In this document: piece by piece, positions 10,100-20,320 of the stretch
How positions within the stretch are numbered: the first letter of the stretch is position 1
How the letters are laid out: every line of letters begins with the position of its first letter
Source: Pomphorhynchus laevis
Lineage: Eukaryota > Acanthocephala > Palaeacanthocephala > Echinorhynchida > Pomphorhynchidae
Reading direction: 5' to 3'
Assembly (NCBI GenBank): GCA_012934845.2
Contig: WNNJ02001845.1
Location: 62,001-126,000, forward strand
DNA: 64,000 nucleotides
Translations under genes and position numbers: made by a program
Notes under the pieces: model-generated
What the model was told of the DNA's origin: nothing
Database searches by the model: none
The model's input: the letters and a program-made list of their open reading frames with translations, nothing else

Positions 10100-11223
10100 G
10101 TGGAAGCAGTCAATTGCTCTTCTCTACTTCAAGAAGGAAGATCGCTCTTCCGTCGAGAATGATAGGTCGGTGAGCATTACCTGCATTTGCTGTAGATTAT
10201 TGGAGAGGTTTGTGCATCGCTACATGGTTGAGTTTTTTTGTGTAGGAAAAATTTTAATCCCTAATCAGCACGGATTTCGGGAGGGCTATTCAACTGTTTC
10301 AAATTTGCTTGATGCTTATCTTGATTGGACAGCGAATAAGACACATTATACCGATACAGACATTATATTCTTCGACTTTTCTAAAGCTTTTGATAGAGTA
10401 GATCATGGTCTACTTCTTCAGAAACTTGTCAATACTGGACTCCCAAACATAATAGTTGATTGGATTAGAGAATTTCTTCGTGATCGTTGCTTTCGAGTAC
10501 TTGTCGATTGGTCATTGTCTGTGTCTAGAGAATGTCATATTGGAATACCTCAAGGTTCAGTTTTGAGTCCACTTTTATTCAGCGTTTATGTTAATGATTT
10601 GACTCGGTGCACTCGCTCTCGGTCATGTTTGTATGCAGATGATTTAAAAATATGGCGGCCCATTCATTCATGTGAGGATGTTGATTATTTGCAAACTGAC
10701 ATAGATAATGTGAAGTTGTGGGCGGCGTCTAACAAGCTTGTGATAAATGTTTCGAAATGCAAACACATGCGTATTATTAGTAATGCTCGCAAGCAACTAA
10801 CATCAGCTTGTTACACATATAAGGGCTGTATTGTGGAAAGTGTCGATAGTTACAAAGATTTAGGAGTATGGGTTACCTCTAATTTATCAACTAAAAAGCA
10901 CACTGATCAAGCTTGTGCCAACTCCAATAAAATGATAGGTATGATTCGACGCGCGTTTGTTCGCGTTAATCCGACTGCTCTTCGGCCTCTGATTTTAGCA
11001 CATGTATTGAGTAGACTTTTATATGCAGCTCCGGTTGTATACCCACGTAATGTGCATGAACATAAGAAATCAGAGAGGGTACTTCGTAGGGCAACAAACG
11101 AATGGATCAAGCAATGTTTCGTGTTGCATTTCCTTATTTTAATAACTACTTAATTTATTTACGAACTTATTGTGAGCCAGCTATTTGAGCTAATGCTCGT
11201 ATGTTGTTGAATGTATAATAATA
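10053..11223 (+). mobile_element. Family B LINE copy B3: long open RT ORF and 3' tail
   Basis: The frame 10,053-11,153 (366 codons) holds most of an RT domain. It has LLERFVHRYMVEFF and NQHGFREGYST, motif A (FFDFSKAFDRVDH), motif B (GIPQGSVLSPLLF), motif C (LYADDLKIW), then KLVINVSKCKHMRI and the thumb YKDLGVWVTSNL..IRRAFVR. All three catalytic Asp are present. The ATG lies in the 59-bp repeat and is not native; the copy is 5'-truncated, lacking ORF1 and endonuclease. A short 3' region ends in TATAATAATAATG at 11,212-11,224, the B-type simple tail. It is the best-preserved family B RT here. Confidence 0.75.
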
Positions 11224-11473
11224 ATGATTAAAATAAAGAAAGATAAACCCGATAATTGCATTCATATATTTCCTAAAGAAAACGACTCGAGCTTAACAAT
11301 TCAACATCAACTTATTAATCAAGTAAATCAGTCAATATGTGATCAGTTTATTTCATTCAATTTTCAACAAATATTTCTTCGCATCTCTACTCAAAAATTT
11401 TTCCTCATGATCATCCTTCTACTCATAGGTCTTATATTTATGATTTCGGTCAAGTTTGCTCAGGAAATATATT
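11224..11473 (+). mobile_element. Family B copy B4: segment left of the L2-e insertion
   Basis: This poorly conserved sequence leads into the RT segment that resumes after the L2-e insertion at 12,014. An open frame, 11,224-11,898, crosses the junction and is therefore a chimera of B4 and L2-e, not a gene. Its last 15 bases (11,459-11,473) are one copy of the target site duplication. Confidence 0.5.
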
Positions 11474-11998
11474 CTCATAAAATATACTCACCTAAATCCA
11501 CTCTTCTTCCTTTACAACGCATCATCAACGCTGCCGTCCGATTTCTCCTCTGTCTTCGTCGTTTTGATCATACATTCAACCATCTTGTTTATCTTGATAG
11601 GCCTACCATTTATTGTCGTATTCAAACTCGTCTTCTTACCATTGCTTTTCGCCTTATAACTTATCATACCCCTTCATTTCTCAACCTTCCTTTTCTCGAC
11701 AATTCTCGTACTGTGTATTGTGCTCTGCGTTCCCGTAATTCCCTTCTTTTACATGTCCCAATCTACTCTACCTCTTTTGGCTTCCGCTCCTTCGTTGTGG
11801 CTGCTCCTCTCTTGTGGAATCAACTGCCTATTCATATCCGCCAATCAACATCTATGCCGTGCTTCAAACGCCAAATCCAATCCCATTTCAACAATTAATA
11901 ATTATCTGTGACTTTTGATGTTTTTTTTGTTTGTTGGTGGTCATGTATGCGTGCATTTTGCACGCATTTGCCACATTAAATAAATTATTGTATTATTA
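11474..11998 (+). mobile_element. Family L2 copy L2-e, 5'-truncated, with 15-bp TSD
   Basis: A 525-bp L2 3' fragment. Its coding part (SPKSTLLPLQRIINAAV..LRRFDHT ... LPFLDNSRT ... LWNQLPIHIRQS) is open and parallels the L2-g thumb (SPKSIILPLQRIINTAV). The tail carries the family hairpin (11,937-11,974; GCGTGC-ATTTT-GCACGC) and TAAATAAATTATTGTATTATTA. CTCAGGAAATATATT occurs exactly at 11,459-11,473 and 11,999-12,013, so the insertion used target-primed reverse transcription into the B4 RT fragment. Confidence 0.85.
11937..11974 (+). other. L2-family 3' tail hairpin (copy L2-e)
   Basis: The block runs from GTGGTCATGTATGCGTGC through a changed loop (ATTTT) to GCACGCATTTGCCAC. The loop differs from the GCCG of other copies, while the six-base-pair stem is kept. 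Confidence 0.7.
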
Positions 11999-12013
11999 CT
12001 CAGGAAATATATT

Positions 12014-12260
12014 ATCATGTTAGGTGTTCCACATGGAAGCGTAGTGAGTCACATCTTATTCAGTCTTTATATCAACGATTTGACACAAAATTTCACTACA
12101 TTAAACTTACTATATGCTGATGATTTTAAGATTTAGTGACTTATTATTTCCAAATTGGATCAGCAGCAATTACAAGATAGCATCGACGATATATCCAATT
12201 AGTCTAAGCGAAATAACTTGAGGATTAATTAGCTTAATGTACATCGATATGTATATCACG
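12014..12260 (+). mobile_element. Family B copy B4: RT motif B-C segment
   Basis: Translation gives GVPHGSVVSHILFSLYINDLT (motif B, normally GVPQGSVLGPLLF) and LLYADDFKI (motif C), followed by a stop. This is the host copy into which L2-e inserted. It decays into unrecognisable sequence after about 12,260. Confidence 0.65.
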
Positions 12261-12579
12261 AAAGTCGTGTGATCAACTTGGAACGGAGTGCAAGTTTGAT
12301 TCAATTAAACCACATAACATCCACAAGTCAATTATCATATTATGATCGAATTCATTTATGTTTTTCACTCCAAAAGTATCTTCGAGCATTCCAAATAAAT
12401 CAGTAAATTAAGCAAACCCCTTACCTAATCTTAATCATGCCCGTCTGCTATTTTTATCCTAATATCAATTATTCCGTAAGACAACCTAAATGTAGACATC
12501 GAGTGTCAGGTGTATCATTTAAAAAATATCACTATTTCTACTTACAACAATACACAATCACGTCTTGATAATGATGCGT
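12261..12579. other. Gap without recognisable gene
   Basis: AT-rich sequence between two opposing LINE copies; I see no frame or repeat worth naming. Confidence 0.4.
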
Positions 12580-13534
12580 CTACCTTAGTAATAGGGTTAA
12601 GAATGGTGAAGCATACAAAAGTATACTTAGAATCAAAGCGTTAGAAATTGTCCTAAAACAAGAAATATCAAAGTTTAAAAGCGACCGGCGGAGAATATCA
12701 ACGACTCGTCTGACCCGTGAGCACACGAAGTTGGAATACAAGCGATTGCTTAAATTTTGTCGTACCCAAACACCAAGATCCTTATATGAGTCAGTTATCG
12801 ATATGGCTACACCATAAAGGTGGTAAACTCTATGTTGATAATCTTTCGATCGAGAGATACACATGGAAGAGCATTGATGTATATGCTGAACTGTGTGAGC
12901 CCTATTACAGACCCTTGAGGGACGCCACAATCCAAAGGAAAACGGTTAGACAAAGTGGAATTTACCCTAACATAGCATGATATCTTAGAAAGATACTCCT
13001 TGATCCATCATATACCATGCCAGTCCAATGTGGTAAGTTCAAAATGGTAAACTCTATGTTGATAATGTTTCGATCGAGAGATACACATGGAAGCACGTTT
13101 TTTATTATTAATGTGGAAGCAGATCATTGATGTATATGCTGAACTGTGTGGGCCCTATTACAGACCCTTGAGGGACGTCACAATTCAAAGGAAAACGATT
13201 AGGCAAAGTGGAATTTACCCTAACATAACAGTATCTGTTAGAAAGATATTCCTTAATCCACCATATACTATGCCAGTCCAATCCAATGTTGATAAGTTTT
13301 TGATCAAATGAACGTGTATTATAGTGTCAAAAGCCTTTGAAAAATAAAAAAAATGACATCGACAGGAGTACCTAAATCCAGACAGCGCATCCAATGGTGG
13401 TGAGATATCATTAAATTAGTAATAATGGAATGACCATTGCGAAAACCGTGTTGAGTATTGAAAAGTGTATTCTCAGCTTCAAGGTGTGCAATTAAGCGCT
13501 TAAATAGCAGCCGTTCTAATATTCGACAACACAC
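12580..13534 (-). pseudogene. B5 reverse transcriptase remains
   Basis: 13,534-13,319 reads CCRILERLLFKRLIAHLE and TQHGFRNGHSIITNL, the RT entry region before motif A, and ends in IFFIFQRLLTL, a damaged motif A. 12,930-12,580 gives the thumb DSYKDLGVWVRQNLS and VRRVVDILRRSLLNF. The palm between is scrambled by the tandem duplication, so no YADD motif is readable in frame. Confidence 0.6.
12827..13290 (-). repeat. Tandem duplication of about 220 bp inside B5 RT
   Basis: 12,827-13,047 and 13,048 to about 13,285 are two diverged copies of the same segment; both contain AACTCTATGTTGATAAT and CGATCGAGAGATACACATGG, and both end near ATACCATGCCAGTCC. The second carries an extra piece of about 25 bp (CACGTTTTTTATTATTAATG...). 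Divergence between copies shows the duplication is old. Confidence 0.8.
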
Positions 13535-14413
13535 GTAAGGCTTATTGGCATATAGTTTTTAGGATCTGTGCGATCCGTCTTTTTGAATACTGGAGTAATT
13601 ATCAAGGCTTTCAAGTCATCACGTACCTGTCCCAGTGTGGCGGAGGACAATAATATGTGTGGAGTGGAATGTAGATGATATCATCAATATGACGTAGAAA
13701 TATGAACGTTAAATTATCAGGACCAAAGCATACCGACTTTTTTAACTACATTAGTTCATGAAGAATTGATAGAGCACTTAGCAAACTAGGAAAATACCTG
13801 ACTCTATGATACAATTACTAGGCAGGTCAATCGATGATTTTGATGATGCATTTGAAAGGGTAGAATATTCTCGTGTGAATTCGTTTGCTATTTCTCGCAC
13901 ATTAGACAGGGACATGCCGTCACGATTTCTGATCGAGAAAGTTTTTTAAAAACTGTTTTGACGTTTAGTAATGTAATTAAAGAATTCTCGTGAATTTGAA
14001 CAATAATTATCAGTAATAGCTTTTTCGAAACTTGCCCTGCTACGTTTTTTGTACCATAATGCTTTCTTGCGAATACGTCTATAATCGTCAAAACTTGCAT
14101 ACCCGGCTTTATAAGATTTGAACATCTTTTGACGTGCAAATGTTGCTTTCTTAACATCATAGCCAAACCATACAGGACAGTGATTAGTTTCCTAAAACAA
14201 GATGTAGGAGAGAACCTAGTTAGAATGCCACAAAGCGTGTTCCTGAAATATATCCAGGCCTGTTCCACTCCAACAGTGAATGCGTCCGGCCAAGAGCACC
14301 GTACTAAACATTTCCTGGTACTATCTATGTCAGTTCTGAAATGATTTATTCGCCTTACTGAAGATTTACTTAGAGTGCAATCAGTGTTAATATTTATCAA
14401 CAGAATAACGTGA

Positions 14414-15208
14414 TCAGAGACCAATGGGATCCAAATGTTCAATAAACTCGACAAACGCTTCTGACGTTGTCAGAACTAAATCAAGAAGCGAGTTCGAAAA
14501 AGAACTAAGTCTAGTGAATTCACTGACATGTTGAGATAAACAAAGTTCATTCATTGCATCAAGCAAAGCAACTGAGCCCAGATCAGTACCAGCGGTGCAT
14601 GTGTATTTAACCCAGTTTACGGTCAGCATTATGAAATCACCATGAATCATAATATTAGGGGTTAAACTGAGACGATCGAAACTATTTATAATGGAGTTTG
14701 TAGATGAACAAGGACTGCGTATACACCAACGATGTTTAGTGAGAAAAGGGCATATATTTTCACCCATAGCTACTCATTCAATTCGTCGGAATCCTCAATA
14801 GTTAATATTAGCCGGAAGTGTAGATCATCTCGTAAATATAGTAAAACACCCCCCACTCAAGCGAGTAGTTCTATCACTTCTAAATGAGACATAACCGTCC
14901 ATCACAATTTCATTGGAAGATATTTGAGGTTTTAACTAAGATTCAGTGAAGGCCACTATAAGGAGACGTTTTTGTTGAAGCAAATGATGAATTTCATAGA
15001 TCTTATTTATTATACTACGCACATTAAAATACATTACTTTAGTAATATTACATCGCGATAAAGAATTGGAAACGCTATTCGTTACAACATTATTAGCGTA
15101 TGTGAAAGAACCATTAGTACCTGACTGGAAGAACACTGATGCATTAATCACCCCGGCACTACATCGCGGAAGGCATCCTGTTGGAGAGAGGTATGTAGCC
15201 TTAGCCAA
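14414..15208 (-). pseudogene. B5 APE-type endonuclease remains
   Basis: 15,208-14,936 ends in KVMYFNVRSIINKIYEIHHLL..LLIVAFTES, the classic N-terminal strand of a LINE endonuclease (YxNxRSLxxKxxEL.., VxxxxET). 14,767-14,414 continues with IMIHGDFIM (GDFN strand, N replaced by I), then VNW and NSLLDLVLTTS. The catalytic order is clear; frame breaks and substitutions make it inactive. Confidence 0.6.
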
Positions 15209-15338
15209 CGAATATTTATACGCATCCGCACAACTTGAAAATTTTTGATTATAAAACCGTGTTCAACTGCAAACAATCTTTTTGATAACTCTGTCTTAGC
15301 GGCAGATAAACAAATACGATCATCCCGGTTCAAATCTT

Positions 15339-16421
15339 TCAAAAATGCGAATACCAGCCTTTTAAATGGAAAGAATGGCGGAAAATGATGTCAACAGTAT
15401 CAGACGAATTCAGAACGACCTTAAGCAACCGAAGACGATCATTATACTTAAGTAATCGGTCTAATCTGAATGCCGAGCGAATTTGTAAATCATTCAGACA
15501 TGTATGTTGACAATCGCGGAGAACAACAGATAGAATTAAACCAACATGCGCCAGGTCCTCATCAAGTCTGCATTGGTTATTAAGTGCTAAAGATTCCTTG
15601 ACATTACTGATTATAATACATTTATGCCTGTCTCCGTATTTCAAAGACTGATCAGCCCTCACTTTCTGCGTAACATTTCCCTGAGTAACAGAGCGACGAT
15701 CGGATTGACTAGTCTGCTCAGTATGTTGCTATGTAATATCTAAAAATCGATCATTTGGTTCCAAATAATTCTTTGCAGGACGACCCTCATTCTGGTTTAA
15801 TTTGTAGGGTTCCCGAGCGCTAGGTGAATGCATGCTAGCTGTCTGACATGATGCTATTGAATGTTGTTGTAGCGGAACAGTAGCGTTTGACATCGAGTAG
15901 ATCGAATCCGAATGGTGTTGCTGCGATTTGAGCCATTTCTGAGCGGACAACAGATACGTTCGGTTCGTCGTTATTTACCCGGTTTTTATTACTATCATAC
16001 TTGATTTGGAGATGTTAGCCAAGGTACCACGTTTGTGTAGGTTGCATTCAGCTGATACGCATTCGGTAGAAGCTGCGTTTACCGGGATAGATCCATTTGG
16101 AACTTGACCAAATCCGTCACACTGCAATACCTTTTCCAATTTGTTTAAACGTTCAACCAACACATTGATTTGCTTCGCCGCACAAAATCCGCAATAGAAT
16201 GGTGGCCCGTCACCGGTATCATCACCAAAATCACAAATATGTGTTACCGATGTCCAAATTTGACAACCGCTAGTTGAACATTCCACTTGTACACTCTCGA
16301 ATTTCCTGTTGTTGTCGGTATCCCCTGAGTTTGCTTGCCTACCTCTTGATACATTTTTCTTCTTGGCACACATTGTCAGGAAAAAGTTGTTGATATTTAT
16401 GTTTCGTAGTTCTCGTCTCAA
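15339..16421 (-). pseudogene. B5 ORF1 protein, PHD-like plus C-terminal domain
   Basis: The frame 16,421-15,975 holds VECSTSGCQIWTSVTHIC and FYCGFCAAKQ, a C-x4-C-x2-W-x5-C...C-x2-C cluster like that of family L2. LVERLNKLEKVLQ, a likely short coiled coil, follows. After two frame changes, 15,662-15,339 reads KCIIISNVKESLA..., IRSAFRLDRLLKYNDRLRLLKVVLNSSD, the R-(L/I)-G-R-x-RPLKV-type C-terminal domain of many LINE ORF1 proteins. Confidence 0.6.
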
Positions 16422-16450
16422 ATATTATCGTTTTGTTGTCGTCGAAGAGA

Positions 16451-18489
16451 CTGTCAATATGTACATATTTGTGTGTTAAAGCTGTTAAAATATTTGTTAT
16501 CTAAGAATACTCAATGATCTGATCTTAAAGTGTATGTAGTTATAAAATTTGAACTAGTCGGGATTTGATCGCAGAAAATTTGATCTCAGTCGAAATTGAG
16601 AATTTTCTTGAAAAACAAATCACAAAAATTAGCTTATCACATCTACGTTTGAACAAAGATTATATCATGGTATTCGAATCACTGAAAAAATTAATAATAG
16701 CGATGCCTCTTCTATTGTGATTGCCGCTTCACACAGTTAGGATAAACGATTCGTCGTCTTATTTTCACGCTCATTAAACAAAATTGAAAGATACTCGATG
16801 ATCAAAAAAAGACATCTGCAATTTTGAAGACTGAGAAAATGGCGTCTTGATCTAATTTGGAAACCGTTTTGAGTTACAGACTAAAAGTCGGTTTCGTTTA
16901 TGTTCAAAGGTAGAGATGGGATTTGATAAATAATGAAAAACTCGAGATATAGTGGTTAGAGTTATTCTGTTTTGTACAAATCTAAAAACTAATGTTGAAG
17001 CTGATTCACACGTATTTACACTTTTGGAGAGGATTTAGTTTTGAAGAACTTTACACATCCTTGTCATCATGGTGTTCGCCGCTTATCTGCATTTACTCGA
17101 ACCTATAGCTTGTCTTACTCCTGTAAGGTCAACTACATATATTATCAAATATAATAGTGTCAAACAACATAATTGAAGCAGTTATTTGTTACAACTGTAA
17201 AAATTATCGAAGCCAACCCGAAGTATTCGATAATTTCATACGACGGACAGGTAACACGATTCAAGGCGAATAGCGATATAGCTACGTGCCATGAAAAAGA
17301 AACATTTTGTCTCCATGGAAATAAGTAACAGCAAATGTCGATTAAAAATGTCAAATGGAGAATATAGCAACAGAAATTATGATGAATATCCAGAAGCTTC
17401 AAACGATATACAGCTGAATATTAGATATTTCCTAATTAAAACTAGGAAATAAAAAACGCCATACGACTGCATATCAATTTTTATCAAAGATGTATTCGTA
17501 CAGTTCATAATTAAAGACCTTCATCATACTAGAACAAAATTACACGGATGAAAAACCTGAATATTTTTAGCTTTGTGAACAGAACAATTACAAATTACTC
17601 TGGAAGTGCGTCATCATGTACTCACATGCGATCGTATCCTCTTATGTACTAATACTAACGGAAGTCCCCATGATAGGATGCTAAAACATAAATGTCGTAA
17701 TCAAATCAAGTACGAACTAATTAACAATATGAACGTTAATGACTGGATCCAAGCAACATAATTGAAGCAGTAAGTAATTACTATTTGTTACAACTGCAAA
17801 AATTATCGAAGCCAACCCGAAGTATTCGCTATCTTCATTCGACATACAGATAACACGATTCAAGACGAATAGCGATGTAGCTAAGTGCCTTGAATAAGAA
17901 ACATTTAATCTCCATGGAAATTGTAGCGATGCCTCTTCGATTGTGATTGCCGCTTCACACAGTTAGGATAAACGATTCGTCGTCTTATTTTCACGCTCAT
18001 TAAACAAAATTGAAAGATACTCGATGATCAAAAAAAGACATCTGCAATTTTGAAGACTGAGAAAAGAGACTTATTTCCATGGAAATAAAAAACAGCCTAA
18101 GTTAATTAACAATAATCGCAGTAATCACATGTTTAAATTCATCGTTTAAATGAATAAAACGTAATGTTAAAATAAAAATATTAATGTTAATTTAAAAGGT
18201 AATGTTACTTTAAAATATATTATATATTATATATACATATATATTTATTATTAATATTTAATATATTTAATATTTATAAATAAAAATAGATATTATAGAT
18301 TAATTTTAGATATAAAATTTATATCTTAAATTCGCTTAAATAAATTTAAGCGGATTTAAGCGGATTTTTTACGGATAGATAATAAACAATTTTTTATTTG
18401 CACCGAAAAATCTGTTTCATCGAGACATTTTAAATTTGTCTTTTTAATGTTTGATGTTCTAATTCAAAATAAAAACGATTTTTTTAAAG
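16451..18489. other. Non-coding stretch with two pairs of direct repeats
   Basis: No gene is seen. 16,697-16,840 and 17,925-18,066 are nearly identical (both start AGCGATGCCTCTTC and end GAAGACTGAGAAAA). 17,164-17,325 and 17,755-17,921 are about 85-90% alike (both start CAACATAATTGAAGCAGT and end CTCCATGGAAAT). In the second unit the two repeats abut; in the first they lie in the other order. I do not recognise the family. From about 18,130 to 18,350 the sequence is extremely AT-rich. Confidence 0.6.
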
Positions 18490-18510
18490 AATTATTGGAA
18501 CTGGATCAAA

Positions 18511-18680
18511 TGAACTGCTATATTATCGGGTTTCGACCCATATTCCTCGACCCAACATAGAAGAGAGGCTAAATACATGCTAATGAAGTATTTCTTCTGA
18601 TGAAATTCGATTATCTTGTGTACCTTATTATAATACAAAGCATATTTTAAATAGTTGACAATGATCCATTATTGATAAAT
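18511..18680 (-). mobile_element. Penelope-like element terminal fragment with 21-bp flanking repeats
   Basis: On the minus strand this matches the start of the 317-bp terminal repeat of the Naiad element at 59.3 kb: both have AAATAC-x-TCATTAGCATGTATTT, then CTATGTTGGGT, GAGGA, and GGG-x-CGAAACC. It is diverged. AATTATTGGAACTGGATCAAA (18,490-18,510) and AATTATTGGAGCTGGATCAAA (18,681-18,701) flank it with one mismatch, most simply a target site duplication. It has no coding part. Confidence 0.6.
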
Positions 18681-18701
18681 AATTATTGGAGCTGGATCAA
18701 A

Positions 18702-20320
18702 GAAAAGGGATTTTTTTAATATTTATTATTATATTTAATATTATTAAATTACCATTTAATAATTTTCTGAAGATGCTAACAGAAGTTAGCGAAAATATAA
18801 ATATAGAATGAAATACGTAGACTCAGTTATTTAATCTGATTTACAAAATATTATATTTGTAAAAGAAATACAATAATTCAATGTATATTAATTTATAATT
18901 AGTATAATTATGTAAATTAATATAAAATATTAATATATTATTAATTATATTATATTTAATTATATTAAATATTAATGTATATTTTATAATTTAATAATTT
19001 AATTTTATTAAATTAAATTTAATAAAATTTAATCGGTATTTCTTATTTTCATCACTGCTCTGAATTTATCCACGTTGAAATATACTAAGTTTATTTTAAA
19101 CGAGTTTGTCAATGTTTAATGTTTTGTTCAATGTACATGTAAGATACGTACTTGTAAGATGTCCTTGCTAAGACGCATTTGCTCGTACTCAAATAAATAT
19201 TCCCTTACAGGACAATTTTATTGTCATGTTTTAATTGTTACAAAGAAAGGTATAATCTATTCCCACCAAATTTATATCTTTAACTGTATTTTTAGCTTGC
19301 ACTTTCAAAACTAAATTTAAGTCGTTTCGTGAAAGTAGATATGCTATTTCCTGCTCTCGAGACTTTGAAAGAGACCTGTCTGATTTTTTGTATATAATAG
19401 TCGATTTTCATGCATTAGAGATTTTTTTATTAAAGCATCCAGTTCGTTGAAAATTATTTTGAAAATTATTTATTTCTACTTTATAGATAGCAATTTTGAT
19501 TCAAAGACAATATCACGTCTAATACGGTAGATGTGATATCGCCTAACATCGAAAATAGACTTAGCCGTTTGAAAAAATAAAACATTCTAAACGTGGAAAA
19601 CTTGTCAATAACGAAAAAATAAATAAATTTAGAAATTAATTCAGTCAAACACTGACAAAGAAATCGGGTTGTGAAAAATAAATAATTTTAACATATTGTC
19701 AGTTTTGAAAACATAATGGATTCGACGCCATTTTCAAGCCTTCATTTTTGATGTTTCAAAATTTAAACTTTTAATCTTAATTATCATGGTCAGCAGACTT
19801 CCCAAATTGATGGGTTACCATACAGTCGAATATCATTATAAATGTCATGACAATCTCGCTTTTGCAAGTAATATATCCAAACTGGTTAGTACAGTAAAAT
19901 TAACTTCATTAAATTTACCTTCAACAAACACAGTTTATCTTACTATAGTTGTCGATCGAGGTATATTTGCATTAGAAACCCTCACACCATTCGCACTACC
20001 TGTTTTTATTACTGGAACAAGTGTTAGGAGCATCCAGCTATCCATTTATCTCACTATTCTACAAGGATAATGAGAACCTCACATTATATTTCTTAATTTA
20101 CAGCTACACATCTTTCCTCGTCTCTGAGCCTCATATTTTTGACGTTTAAGTTCTTAAGTCTCTTCTTAGGAACTGCGATTGACGATAAATCGATCAATTT
20201 AAAAACCAAATTAAGTTTTTTCACTCTTATCATATTCCTTACGTGAGAAATCTTAATTCATATTTAGGTAGACACTAGGTGTTTTATGTAATGCAAGTAT
20301 AAATTGATACATGGCTGGAT
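18702..20320. other. AT-rich stretch without recognisable gene
   Basis: 18,702-19,040 is almost pure A/T. At about 18,812-18,835 ATACGTAGACTCAGTTA matches the last bases of the Naiad terminal repeat (56,076 and 59,600), a likely relic. A 94-codon frame at 19,786-20,070 has no similarity I recognise and no supporting context, so I do not call it a gene. Confidence 0.4.

Larger units (their letters stand above)
12580..16450 (-). mobile_element. Family B LINE, near full-length but decayed copy B5
   Basis: Read on the minus strand, this copy keeps the full gene order of a CR1-like LINE: ORF1 (16,421 to about 15,340), APE-type endonuclease (15,208-14,414), linker and RT N-terminus (14,454-13,319), and RT C-terminus (12,930-12,580). 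Its thumb (ITDSYKDLGVWVRQNLS) is nearly the same as in B3 (VDSYKDLGVWVTSNLS), which ties the two to one family. It is broken by many frame changes and by a tandem duplication in the RT (12,827-13,290). Confidence 0.7.

Noticed and set aside
11224-11898. 224-codon ORF as a gene.
   Set aside because: It crosses the junction between a family B fragment and L2-e, marked by an exact 15-bp target site duplication, so it is a chance fusion.
19786-20070. 94-codon plus-strand ORF.
   Set aside because: No similarity, motif or context supports it; a frame of this size is expected by chance over the window.
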